In this document: piece by piece, positions 25,340 through 32,285 of the stretch | Numbering within the stretch: the stretch's first letter is position 1 | How the letters are laid out: each line of letters starts with the position of its first letter | Source: Mariniblastus sp. | Lineage (GTDB): Bacteria; Planctomycetota; Planctomycetia; Pirellulales; Pirellulaceae | Reading direction: 5' to 3' | Length of the DNA: 32,285 nucleotides | NCBI GenBank assembly: GCA_029247405.1 | Contig: JAQWLH010000051.1 | Span: 1-32,285 of the forward strand | The notes under the pieces: generated by a model | Database searches by the model: none | Told to the model about the DNA's origin: nothing | The model's input: the letters and a program-made list of their open reading frames with translations, nothing else | Position numbers and translations under genes: made by a program

Positions 25340-26056
25340 ATGACAAAAGGCATACTCGGCCGTAAGGTCGGGATGACGCAGGTGTTCGATCCGGAAACGG
25401 GAGTCGCTACGCCGGTCACCGTTATCGAAGCAGGACCTTGTAAGGTGCTTCAGCTTCGAACAGAAGATAAAGATGGTTATTCGGCCGTTCAATTGGGCTA
25501 TGTCGACAAGAAGCGTCCATCAAAAGATCGCCGTTCACGGCAAAGCCAGGCCGCTCGCTCTGAGCGTGGCCATGTGGCTGATATCAAATCAAAGCGAGCA
25601 GCCAATCTCGCTGCTAAAGGCGTTGAAGCGACCCCCAAGGCGGGTGGTGAGCCAAAGAAATTCATTCGCGAACTCCGCGGAGAAGTTGCCGGTGTTGAAG
25701 TCGGTCAAGATGTCAACGTAAGCGTTTTGGAAGAAGTCAAACGGGTTGATGTCGTTGGAGTGAGCAAAGGTCGTGGATTCGCAGGTGTCATGAAAAGGCA
25801 TAATTTTGCCGGTCAGCGTGCGACACACGGCGTAAAGAAGTGTCACCGTCACGCGGGTGGTACGGGGATGAGTGCTTGGCCAAGTCGAACGTTTCGTGGG
25901 AAGCGAATGGCGGGTCATTATGGAGCAGGTCGTGTCACCGTTCGAAATCTTGGCTTGCACAAGATCGACGCGGAAAACAACTTGCTGCTCGTCAAGGGTG
26001 CGGTTCCGGGGCCAAACGGTGGCTACCTGATTATTAAAGAGACAAACAAGAAGTAG
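25340..26056 (+). CDS. rplC: 50S ribosomal protein L3
   Basis: A 238-residue L3, an early assembly protein reaching toward the peptidyl transferase centre. The N-terminus GILGRKVGMTQVFD and the central loop GRGFAGVMKRHNFAGQ are canonical, as is VTVRNLGLHKIDAENNLLLV near the C-terminus. It is about 25-30 residues longer than E. coli L3; most of the excess is a Lys/Arg/Ala-rich insert at about residues 55-105. The methylated Gln of E. coli L3 is not conserved. The start is the ATG at 25340; rplD follows 13 nt after the stop. Confidence 0.97.
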   Translation: MTKGILGRKVGMTQVFDPETGVATPVTVIEAGPCKVLQLRTEDKDGYSAVQLGYVDKKRPSKDRRSRQSQAARSERGHVADIKSKRAANLAAKGVEATPKAGGEPKKFIRELRGEVAGVEVGQDVNVSVLEEVKRVDVVGVSKGRGFAGVMKRHNFAGQRATHGVKKCHRHAGGTGMSAWPSRTFRGKRMAGHYGAGRVTVRNLGLHKIDAENNLLLVKGAVPGPNGGYLIIKETNKK

Positions 26057-26069
26057 GTTGAACCGAATC

Positions 26070-26729
26070 ATGGCCAGTTTGCCAGTATACGACAGTAGCG
26101 GAAAAGAAGTCGGCAAGTACGAAATCGACCCGACCGAAATTGCTCCGTCCATTAATAAACAATTGCTTCACGATGTTGTCGTGATGTACCAAGCCAGTGC
26201 CCGTCAAGGTTCTCACAAGACGAAAAGTCGTGCTGAGGTGGCGGGTAACAAGAAAAAGATGTATCGCCAAAAAGGTACCGGTAACGCCCGGGCTGGATCA
26301 CGAGCATCAAACATTCGTCGTGGTGGTGGCCATGCTTTCGCTCGTCGGAATCGTGACTACTCCTACCGACTTCCTCGCAAAGCAGTCCGAGCGGCAACGC
26401 GGATGGCAATCGCAGGAAAAATCCAAGATGAGCAGGTAGTTGTGCTGGATGGGCTTTCGATGGATGCCCCCAAGACCAGCGTGATTGCCAACTTGCTTAA
26501 GACAATGGGTCTTGAGGGCAAGAGCACTCTGATTACCACTGCCGAGCATTCGCCGATGGTTCATAAGAGTGCACGCAATGTCCAGCGGGTCGAAGTGCTT
26601 CCAGTCAGTGACCTCAATGCTTTGGCGGTTCTTAAACCGCACCGCATGGTGGTTACCAAAGAAGCGATGGACCAGCTTAAGTCTGGCGTCAAACCAACTA
26701 AAAACACACAGCCAGTCGAAGAGGGCTAA
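26070..26729 (+). CDS. rplD: 50S ribosomal protein L4
   Basis: A 219-residue L4, lining the peptide exit tunnel. The start is the ATG at 26070 (MASLPVYDSSGKEVG); a TTG 12 nt upstream is in frame but less likely. The family's conserved loop is visible: TKSRAEVAGNKKKMYRQKGTG, followed by an ARAGSRASNIRRGGGHAF stretch. In E. coli L4 also represses its operon through the leader; whether it does so here is unknown. rplW starts 3 nt after its stop. Confidence 0.96.
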   Translation: MASLPVYDSSGKEVGKYEIDPTEIAPSINKQLLHDVVVMYQASARQGSHKTKSRAEVAGNKKKMYRQKGTGNARAGSRASNIRRGGGHAFARRNRDYSYRLPRKAVRAATRMAIAGKIQDEQVVVLDGLSMDAPKTSVIANLLKTMGLEGKSTLITTAEHSPMVHKSARNVQRVEVLPVSDLNALAVLKPHRMVVTKEAMDQLKSGVKPTKNTQPVEEG

Positions 26730-26732
26730 ACG

Positions 26733-27068
26733 ATGGGTAAAGTAGTCACCAAAAAAAATCGGAAGCCGCCCAAGCCAGCCAAGTTGGTTTTGGAGCCACA
26801 CCAGGTTTTAATTAAGCCGGCGGTAACCGAAAAAGCGATGTTTCAAGCAACCGAATTGAACCAGTACACCTTCAAGGTTAACACCCAGGCGACCAAGGTC
26901 GACATCAAGAAGGCTGTTGAGCGGTTGTTTGAAGTCAAGGTTACTGGAGTTTCGACTCAGGTCCGCAAAGGCAAACCGCGTCGGTACAAATTCACCAACG
27001 GGCGGACCAAAGACTGGAAGAAAGCAATCGTTACACTTCACCCTGATGACAAGATCGACTTCTTTTAG
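26733..27068 (+). CDS. rplW: 50S ribosomal protein L23
   Basis: A 111-residue L23, sited at the exit tunnel mouth where trigger factor and SRP dock. Residues from about 24 on follow the family: IKPAVTEKAM, then NQYTFKVNTQATKVDIKKAV and KVTGVSTQVRKGKPRRYKF. There is a basic, Lys/Pro-rich N-terminal extension of about 15 residues (VVTKKNRKPPKPAK). Start ATG 26733, 3 nt after rplD. Confidence 0.95.
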   Translation: MGKVVTKKNRKPPKPAKLVLEPHQVLIKPAVTEKAMFQATELNQYTFKVNTQATKVDIKKAVERLFEVKVTGVSTQVRKGKPRRYKFTNGRTKDWKKAIVTLHPDDKIDFF

Positions 27069-27166
27069 TCGCTGCGGCCAACTTAGGTTGGTGACGAAAC
27101 TTCGGTTTCAAATTATCGAATGGCGATTCGGACAAGCAACGCGAATACGATTCAACGGAAATTAAA

Positions 27167-28024
27167 ATGGCACTTAGAAAATACAAACCGACCTCAGCTG
27201 GACGCCGCGACGCCAGTGTCAGTGATTTTAAGGAACTGACCAAAGGCGCAAAACCGGAGAAGAGTCTGCTACGCCCCATCGTCAAAACTGCGGGCCGAAA
27301 CAATCAGGGGATTATCACTGCTCGCCATCGTGGTGGTGGCCACAAACGTCGCTACCGAATTATTGATTTCAAGCGAGACAAGGACGGCGTTAAGGGTGTC
27401 GTGAATTCGATTCAGTACGATCCCAACCGCAGCTCATACATCGCCTTGCTGTATTACACTGACGGTGAAAAGCGTTACATTTTGCAGCCTGAAGGGCTGG
27501 AAAAGGGGAACGTGGTCGAAAGTGGGCCTGAAGCTCCTCCGACCGTCGGAAACTGCCTGCCGCTAAAGAACATTCCTCTTGGCACGGTTGTACACAATAT
27601 CGAAATGCGTCCTGGACAGGGCGGGATTCTCGTTCGAAGTGCCGGCACGGGAGCGACACTGATGGCCCGTGAAGCCAAATGGGCTCAGCTGTCTTTACCA
27701 AGCGGCGAGATTCGCCGAGTACCTTCGACCTGCCGGGCAACGATTGGCAAAGTCGGACACTCGGAGCACGGCTCGGTTGTTTTGGGCAAAGCCGGTCGGT
27801 CACGTTGGCTCGGTCGACGCCCGCATGTTCGCGGTACCGCCATGAACCCGATTGATCACCCGCACGGTGGTGGTGAAGGTCGTACCAAAGGTGGACGTCA
27901 CCCGGTTAGCCCATCAGGCGTACCCGCCAAAGGTGGTCGAACACGTCAGCGAGCCAAGGCATCCAATGCCGCGATCGTTCGCCGCCGTAAATCGAAACGC
28001 TACGGTCAGTTGAAAGTGAAATAA
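27167..28024 (+). CDS. rplB: 50S ribosomal protein L2
   Basis: A 285-residue L2, the core protein at the base of the peptidyl transferase centre and an intersubunit bridge. It has the family features [20 protein letters not shown] near residue 45, [24 protein letters not shown] in segments near 165-190, and the C-terminal [20 protein letters not shown] with the conserved His. Length is slightly above the usual 275. It is preceded by a 98-nt gap with only a weak CCAAC/GTTGG hairpin. Confidence 0.98.
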   Translation: MALRKYKPTSAGRRDASVSDFKELTKGAKPEKSLLRPIVKTAGRNNQGIITARHRGGGHKRRYRIIDFKRDKDGVKGVVNSIQYDPNRSSYIALLYYTDGEKRYILQPEGLEKGNVVESGPEAPPTVGNCLPLKNIPLGTVVHNIEMRPGQGGILVRSAGTGATLMAREAKWAQLSLPSGEIRRVPSTCRATIGKVGHSEHGSVVLGKAGRSRWLGRRPHVRGTAMNPIDHPHGGGEGRTKGGRHPVSPSGVPAKGGRTRQRAKASNAAIVRRRKSKRYGQLKVK

Positions 28025-28053
28025 GAATTGGTTTTCAACCAAAGAAATAAAAA

Positions 28054-28323
<270 letters not shown>

Positions 28324-28411
28324 CTGCGTTCGGAAAGCAAAAGCACGTCTTTTGCGAATCGAATTTGGCAAACACAATACAAGTTAGATCAAGTTTACGA
28401 CAGACAGAAAA

Positions 28412-28759
28412 ATGGCATTCGAATCAACACACCGATACGCCCGCATCAGCCCGCGAAAGGTTCGTCCTTTGGCAGACTTGGTCCGTGGCAAGTTTGTCGA
28501 TGAGGCGTTAGACCTCCTTCGCTACCAACCCCAGCGTGGTGCACGCATGTTGGAAAAAGTGATTAAGACAGCCTTGGCCAACGCTCAAGATCCTGACCAG
28601 AACCCTGGGCGGATTATTGACGAGCACAATTTATTCATTGCGAATGTTCGCGTTGATGGTGGGCCAATGTTTAAGCGAGTTCGGCCTAAGGCACGTGGAA
28701 TGTCGCACCTGATACTAAAGCGGATGTCGCACATCCACGTTGGAATCGACGAAGTTTAA
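28412..28759 (+). CDS. rplV: 50S ribosomal protein L22
   Basis: A 115-residue L22, part of the exit tunnel wall. The family pattern is clear: RYARISPRKVRPLADLVRGK at the start, then VIKTALANAQ, and the C-terminal beta-hairpin region RVDGGPMFKRVRPKARGMSHLILKR, given here in two overlapping pieces as RVDGGPMFKR and RPKARGMSHL. Length is normal. It follows rpsS after 88 nt. Confidence 0.96.
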   Translation: MAFESTHRYARISPRKVRPLADLVRGKFVDEALDLLRYQPQRGARMLEKVIKTALANAQDPDQNPGRIIDEHNLFIANVRVDGGPMFKRVRPKARGMSHLILKRMSHIHVGIDEV

Positions 28760-28805
28760 CTCACACAAGATACAAGATACAAAATCACGTTTAGGTGAAT
28801 CGAAA

Positions 28806-29513
28806 ATGGGTCAAAAAGTAAATCCGATCGCGTTCCGAACCGGCATCATGGAAGGCTGGAGAAGCCGTTGGTACGCTCCCAAGGCGGAGTTTGCAACGTT
28901 GCTGGTTGAAGACCAAAAGATTCGAAAGTTCATCCGTAAACACCCCACACAAAACTATCGCGCCGCCGGAATCGACCGCGTCGAAATCGAACGAACACGG
29001 GACGAAGTCAAAGTTACCCTGTTCGTCGCCCGACCTGGTCTGATCATTGGTAAAAAAGGTCAGGAAGTTGAGCGTCTCCAAAATGAGATGCAGAACCTGA
29101 TCGGTCGCCGAATCAATTTGAAAGTCGAAGAAGTTGGCCGTCCGGACATTTACGCCCAACTCGTCGCAGAGAAAATTGCAGAACAACTACAACGTCGAGC
29201 CAGTTTCCGCCGCACCATGAAGCGTGCTGCGGAAGAGTCAATGGACGCCGGTGCCAAAGGCATCAAGGTGCAACTGGCTGGTCGACTCGGTGGAGCTGAG
29301 ATGGCTCGCCGTGAAAAACACATTAGCGGTTCGATTCCGCTGAGCACGATTCGGGCAAAAATCAGTTATGGTTTTACCGAAGCACTAACTGCTCAGGGGC
29401 ACATCGGAGTTCAAGTTTGGATTAACCAAGGTAATTACGGAGACGAAGTCGATGGCTCAGATGCCAAAGCGGGTCAAGCATCGAAAGGTCCAAAGAGGTC
29501 ATATAAAAGGTAA
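28806..29513 (+). CDS. rpsC: 30S ribosomal protein S3
   Basis: A 235-residue S3 at the mRNA entry channel. The start is the ATG at 28806 (MGQKVNPIAFRTGI, canonical); an open frame continues 66 nt upstream without support. The KH domain shows IIGKKGQEVERLQ, and the C-terminal domain shows GRLGGAEMARREKH. The 3' end, from 29452 on, also encodes the N-terminus of L16 in another frame, giving an unusual 62-nt overlap. The C-terminal tail (GSDAKAGQASKGPKRSYKR) is short, basic and likely shaped by the overlap. Confidence 0.97.
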   Translation: MGQKVNPIAFRTGIMEGWRSRWYAPKAEFATLLVEDQKIRKFIRKHPTQNYRAAGIDRVEIERTRDEVKVTLFVARPGLIIGKKGQEVERLQNEMQNLIGRRINLKVEEVGRPDIYAQLVAEKIAEQLQRRASFRRTMKRAAEESMDAGAKGIKVQLAGRLGGAEMARREKHISGSIPLSTIRAKISYGFTEALTAQGHIGVQVWINQGNYGDEVDGSDAKAGQASKGPKRSYKR

Positions 29514-29868
29514 CGCCACACGAGGTAACAAAGTTATCTTTGGTGATTACGGTCTCCAGTCGCTTGATCCAGGTTGGCTGAAGGCTCAAACGATCGAAGC
29601 CGGACGTATCGCTGCTCAACAATACATTCGTGGTGTTGGTAAGCTTTACATTCGCGTCTTTCCGCATCGTTCGATTACATCGACCCCGTTGGAAACTCGA
29701 ATGGGTAAAGGTAAGGGTGAACCAGAATATTGGGTTGCCACTATCAAGCCTGGAACGATCCTATACGAATTAAGTGGTGTCACCGAGCAGCAGGCCAAAA
29801 TCTGCTTCGCTCGACTGGCGCATAAAATGCCATTCAAAGTACGAATGGTCAAACGTCGCGCGATGTAA
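29452..29868 (+). CDS. rplP: 50S ribosomal protein L16
   Basis: A 138-residue L16, close to the A-site and required for late 50S assembly. The start is the ATG at 29452, supported by GGAG at 29439-29442; a second ATG at 29461 would give the more usual MPKRVKHRK start. Both lie inside rpsC, and the canonical N-terminus (PKRVKHRKVQRGHIKG) is encoded in the overlap, so the overlap is genuine. Also canonical are GDYGLQSLDPGW, FPHRSITSTPLETRMGKGKG and the IKPGTILYELSGV stretch. Confidence 0.97.
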   Translation: MAQMPKRVKHRKVQRGHIKGNATRGNKVIFGDYGLQSLDPGWLKAQTIEAGRIAAQQYIRGVGKLYIRVFPHRSITSTPLETRMGKGKGEPEYWVATIKPGTILYELSGVTEQQAKICFARLAHKMPFKVRMVKRRAM

Positions 29869-29926
29869 GCGTTGCGTTGGTAATTGATTAACAAGACTCA
29901 AAGAATAACTTTTAAGCAGATTGACC

Positions 29927-30160
29927 ATGTCAAGCCTTTCCGAATTGCGAGAGATGAGTAACGATCAAATGAATGCAGTCCTCAAAGAGGCCTGCAAGGA
30001 TTTGTTCCATTTACGAATCAAAGCTCAAACCGATCGCTTGGATGTGCCTTCGGAAATGAAGCGTAATCGAAAATTGATTGCACAGATCAAAACCATTCAG
30101 CGTGAGCGAGAAATCGCTCAGGCCAAATCAGCTGAAAAAGTTGCTGCAGCGTCCAGTTAA
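29927..30160 (+). CDS. rpmC: 50S ribosomal protein L29
   Basis: A 77-residue L29, a small two-helix protein near the exit tunnel beside L23. The start is ATG 29927; a TTG 6 nt earlier is in frame. It has SELREMSNDQ, DLFHLRIKAQTDRL and MKRNRKLIAQIKTIQRERE, as in the family. A short Ala/Lys-rich tail extends it slightly beyond the usual 65-70 residues. Confidence 0.93.
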   Translation: MSSLSELREMSNDQMNAVLKEACKDLFHLRIKAQTDRLDVPSEMKRNRKLIAQIKTIQREREIAQAKSAEKVAAASS

Positions 30161-30215
30161 TCGAAGTTATAGAACCAAGCAAAAGAACACCAGATCAACC
30201 CATTGGGACAGTCAA

Positions 30216-30593
30216 ATGCCGAAGCGAGTTTTAACCGGTCGCGTGAAGAGCGACAAAATGAACAAGACGCGAGTTGTTGAAATTCCGCGTTTGGTTCGGC
30301 ACCCCAAATACGGCAAGATCTATCGAGATCGTACGACTTGTTACGTTCACGACGAGACCAACGATTCCAAAGAAGGCGATACCGTCGAGATCATTGAATC
30401 GGCTCCGCTTTCTAAAAAGAAACGCTGGACCTTGGTCTCGGTGGTTGAGCGAAGTAATGAAGTCGACGTGACAGCCATGAAAGCGGCTCGCAAATTGAAA
30501 GAGCAAGCCGACGATGAATCTGGAACTGAAGAAGCTCCAGTAAAGACACCTGCAGCTGACACCGGTGGTGAAGCAGCTCCGGCAACAGAGTAA
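30216..30593 (+). CDS. rpsQ: 30S ribosomal protein S17 with acidic C-terminal extension
   Basis: A 125-residue S17. The start is ATG 30216 ([18 protein letters not shown], canonical); the open frame upstream is not coding. The OB-fold core is complete ([51 protein letters not shown]). About 40 extra residues follow the core compared with a typical S17 of about 85; they are rich in Glu, Ala, Pro and Thr ([18 protein letters not shown]) and probably disordered. The core should bind 16S rRNA as usual. Confidence 0.95.
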   Translation: MPKRVLTGRVKSDKMNKTRVVEIPRLVRHPKYGKIYRDRTTCYVHDETNDSKEGDTVEIIESAPLSKKKRWTLVSVVERSNEVDVTAMKAARKLKEQADDESGTEEAPVKTPAADTGGEAAPATE

Positions 30594-30661
30594 CTGATGG
30601 GCCACTGGCCAATCACGTAATAACGAAACAGACTAACACCAGATCAACCAGCGACTTAACG

Positions 30662-31030
30662 ATGATTCAAGCAGAAACACGACTTTCAGTCGCAGACAAC
30701 ACAGGTGCCCGCGAAATCATGTGCATCAAAGTATTGGGAGGTTCGCGTCGTCGAACTGCCGGACTTGGTGACGTGATCGTGTGCAGTGTCAAAAGCGTGA
30801 TTCCTGGTAGTGATATCAAGAAAAAGGCGATCGTTCAGGCGGTCATTGTTCGTGTCAAAAAGAGCACGCGACGTGCAGATGGTAGTTACATCAAATTTGA
30901 CAGCAATGCGGCCGTGATCATTGACAAAGATAAAAACCCGCGAGGCACACGTATTTTCGGCGCGGTTGCCCGTGAGTTACGCGAAAAGAACTACATGAAG
31001 ATCGTTAGCCTCGCCAACGAAGTGATCTAG
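30662..31030 (+). CDS. rplN: 50S ribosomal protein L14
   Basis: A 122-residue L14 at the subunit interface, normal length. It begins [18 protein letters not shown] and has [19 protein letters not shown] and the C-terminal [19 protein letters not shown], all canonical. rplX (L24), normally next, is missing: rplE follows after only 93 nt. Confidence 0.97.
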   Translation: MIQAETRLSVADNTGAREIMCIKVLGGSRRRTAGLGDVIVCSVKSVIPGSDIKKKAIVQAVIVRVKKSTRRADGSYIKFDSNAAVIIDKDKNPRGTRIFGAVARELREKNYMKIVSLANEVI

Positions 31031-31123
31031 GAACGGCTTAACACACAAGACCGGCTGTTGGAATAATCAACGGCTCAAACAAAACGGTTTATAAATACGG
31101 CTGAAAAGGCCGCGGAAAACAAA

Positions 31124-31681
31124 ATGGCTGCTCGACTAAAAGAACTTTACAACTCAACGATCCTAGCGGACCTCAAAACGAAGTTCGGTCGGGAAAACAT
31201 TCTCTCGCTACCCAAGCTTGAGAAAATTGTGATCAACATGGGTGTCGGAACGGCTACCCAGGACAAAAAAGAGTTGGCCGATGCCAACGAAGCAATGGGT
31301 TTGATTGCTGGTCAAAAGCCAGTCATCACCAAAGCCCGAAAATCAATCGCCAACTTCCGCTTGCGTGAAGGTCAGGCAATTGGCTGTAAGGTGACGCTTC
31401 GTGGTGAGCGGATGTACGAGTTCATGGATCGCCTATTAACGTTGGCACTTCCACGAGTTCGCGACTTTCGCGGGATTAGCAGCAAAGCTTTTGATGGCCG
31501 GGGCAATTACAGCCTTGGCTTGAACGAGTACGGCGTATTCCCAGAGCTCAACCCGGATAAATTTGTTCGTCGACAGGGAATGAACATCGTGTTCGTGACT
31601 TCGACTGAGAACGACGATGAAGGACGAGAATTGCTTCGCATGTTTGGCATGCCTTTCAAGGACGAAAAAGCAAAATCGTAA
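31124..31681 (+). CDS. rplE: 50S ribosomal protein L5
   Basis: A 185-residue L5, part of the central protuberance contacting 5S rRNA. It has the family segments KLEKIVINMGVGTA, GQKPVITKARKSIANFRLRE, DRLLTLALPRVRDFRGIS and NYSLGLNEYGVFPE. Length is normal. The start is ATG 31124. It follows rplN directly, where L24 would normally be found. Confidence 0.97.
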   Translation: MAARLKELYNSTILADLKTKFGRENILSLPKLEKIVINMGVGTATQDKKELADANEAMGLIAGQKPVITKARKSIANFRLREGQAIGCKVTLRGERMYEFMDRLLTLALPRVRDFRGISSKAFDGRGNYSLGLNEYGVFPELNPDKFVRRQGMNIVFVTSTENDDEGRELLRMFGMPFKDEKAKS

Positions 31682-31763
31682 ATGAGACGATCATCCCGTT
31701 GGGGCGTTCCCGAAGGTGTGATCACCAATAACAACTTTTAATTTTTTTTTACAGGCTTTTGTT

Positions 31764-31946
31764 GTGGCAAGAAAATCGAAGATCGCTAAAGCGTCTCGAC
31801 CAAAGTACCCCGTTCGTCGTGAACGTCGGTGTAAATTATGCGGTCGCCCAAGAGGCGTTTATCGCAAATTTGGTATTTGTCGAATCTGCTTTCGCAACCT
31901 TGCTGACCAGGGATTGATCCCGGGTGTACGCAAGGCAAGTTGGTAA
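31764..31946 (+). CDS. rpsZ: 30S ribosomal protein S14 type Z
   Basis: A 60-residue S14 of the short zinc-binding type. The four zinc ligands are intact as CKLC and CRIC ([20 protein letters not shown]), and the C-terminus IPGVRKASW is canonical. The start is GTG 31764; only a weak AGG lies upstream, after a run of nine T residues. The gene is also named rpsN in many annotations. The zinc form means no cysteine-free paralog is needed, though one could exist elsewhere. Confidence 0.95.
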   Translation: MARKSKIAKASRPKYPVRRERRCKLCGRPRGVYRKFGICRICFRNLADQGLIPGVRKASW

Positions 31947-31973
31947 AAGGCAAGATAAGGGAAACAAGCGACT

Positions 31974-32285
31974 ATGATGACTGACCCCATTGCCGACATG
32001 CTTACTCGCATCCGCAACGCGGTAAGCGTGGAACGGCCCAATGTGGATATGCCCATTTCGAAGGTCAAAGCCGGATTGGCAGATGTCCTCAAACGAGAGG
32101 GATACATCTGGGACTGGAAAGCTGAAGATGGCGAACCAGTTGGACAACTCCAAATTGACCTTAAGTATGGACCGAGCGGCGAAAAAGTAATTCGTCACGT
32201 TAAACGTGTGAGCAAACCGGGTTGCCGGGTGTACTCCAGTGCACGTGATTTGCGACCGGTCTTGAACGGTTTGGGCATCTCGATT
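31974..32285 (+). CDS. rpsH: 30S ribosomal protein S8, truncated by the window end
   Basis: The N-terminal 104 residues of S8 are present, from ATG 31974 (or ATG 31977). It begins TDPIADMLTRIRNA, as in the family, and runs through a VSKPGCRVYS segment to LRPVLNGLGISI at the edge. About 30 C-terminal residues are expected beyond 32285. S8 binds 16S rRNA helix 21 and in E. coli represses the spc operon; regulation here is not shown. It follows rpsZ after 27 nt. Confidence 0.96.
   Translation, partial: MMTDPIADMLTRIRNAVSVERPNVDMPISKVKAGLADVLKREGYIWDWKAEDGEPVGQLQIDLKYGPSGEKVIRHVKRVSKPGCRVYSSARDLRPVLNGLGISI

Overview
The window is a piece of a planctomycete chromosome, most likely from a Pirellulaceae-type marine lineage of moderate GC. 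The evidence is the gene content: a DUF1592-family protein followed by a DUF1552 protein, a DUF1800/DUF1501 pair, a membrane protein with the planctomycete DnaJ-like N-terminus, many secreted proteins without assigned function, and several GTG starts with few strong Shine-Dalgarno sites. The genus cannot be fixed from the sequence alone.

Layout. (1) 1-9561, rightward: a DUF1592-family protein cut by the window edge, a Tat-exported DUF1552 protein, ribD for riboflavin synthesis, a secreted 613-residue protein of unknown function, and a DUF1800/DUF1501 pair. (2) 9750-14076, leftward: a large secreted DUF11-repeat protein and a two-gene unit (a small membrane-anchored protein plus a coiled-coil protein with three adaptor-like hairpin-tip motifs). 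(3) 14262-15966, rightward: a secreted TolB-like propeller and a zinc-ribbon protein. (4) 16029-24428, leftward: a tandem sialate-O-acetylesterase-like protein whose second copy has lost its catalytic residues; a compact cluster of ABC ATPase, FtsX-type permease, DnaJ-like membrane protein and ZnuA-like lipoprotein; and a small exported protein carrying the secretin C-terminal signature. (5) 24678-32285, rightward: the S10/spc ribosomal protein operon from rpsJ to a truncated rpsH, preceded by a good promoter candidate and a structured leader.

How the genes fit together. The ribosomal genes follow the classical order, with three oddities: rplX (L24) is missing between rplN and rplE, rplP starts 62 nt inside rpsC, and S17 has an acidic tail of about 40 residues. 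The ABC cluster is the best candidate for an under-described system. A MacB/LolC-type permease with histidine clusters in its outside loop is encoded with a ZnuA-fold lipoprotein that has lost the canonical zinc ligands but carries its own histidine cluster, and a DnaJ-like protein with a predicted helix-hairpin-helix segment sits between them. I infer a metal-linked (probably zinc) envelope function, but nothing in the sequence proves it.

I found no tRNA, rRNA, CRISPR array, insertion sequence or integrase.
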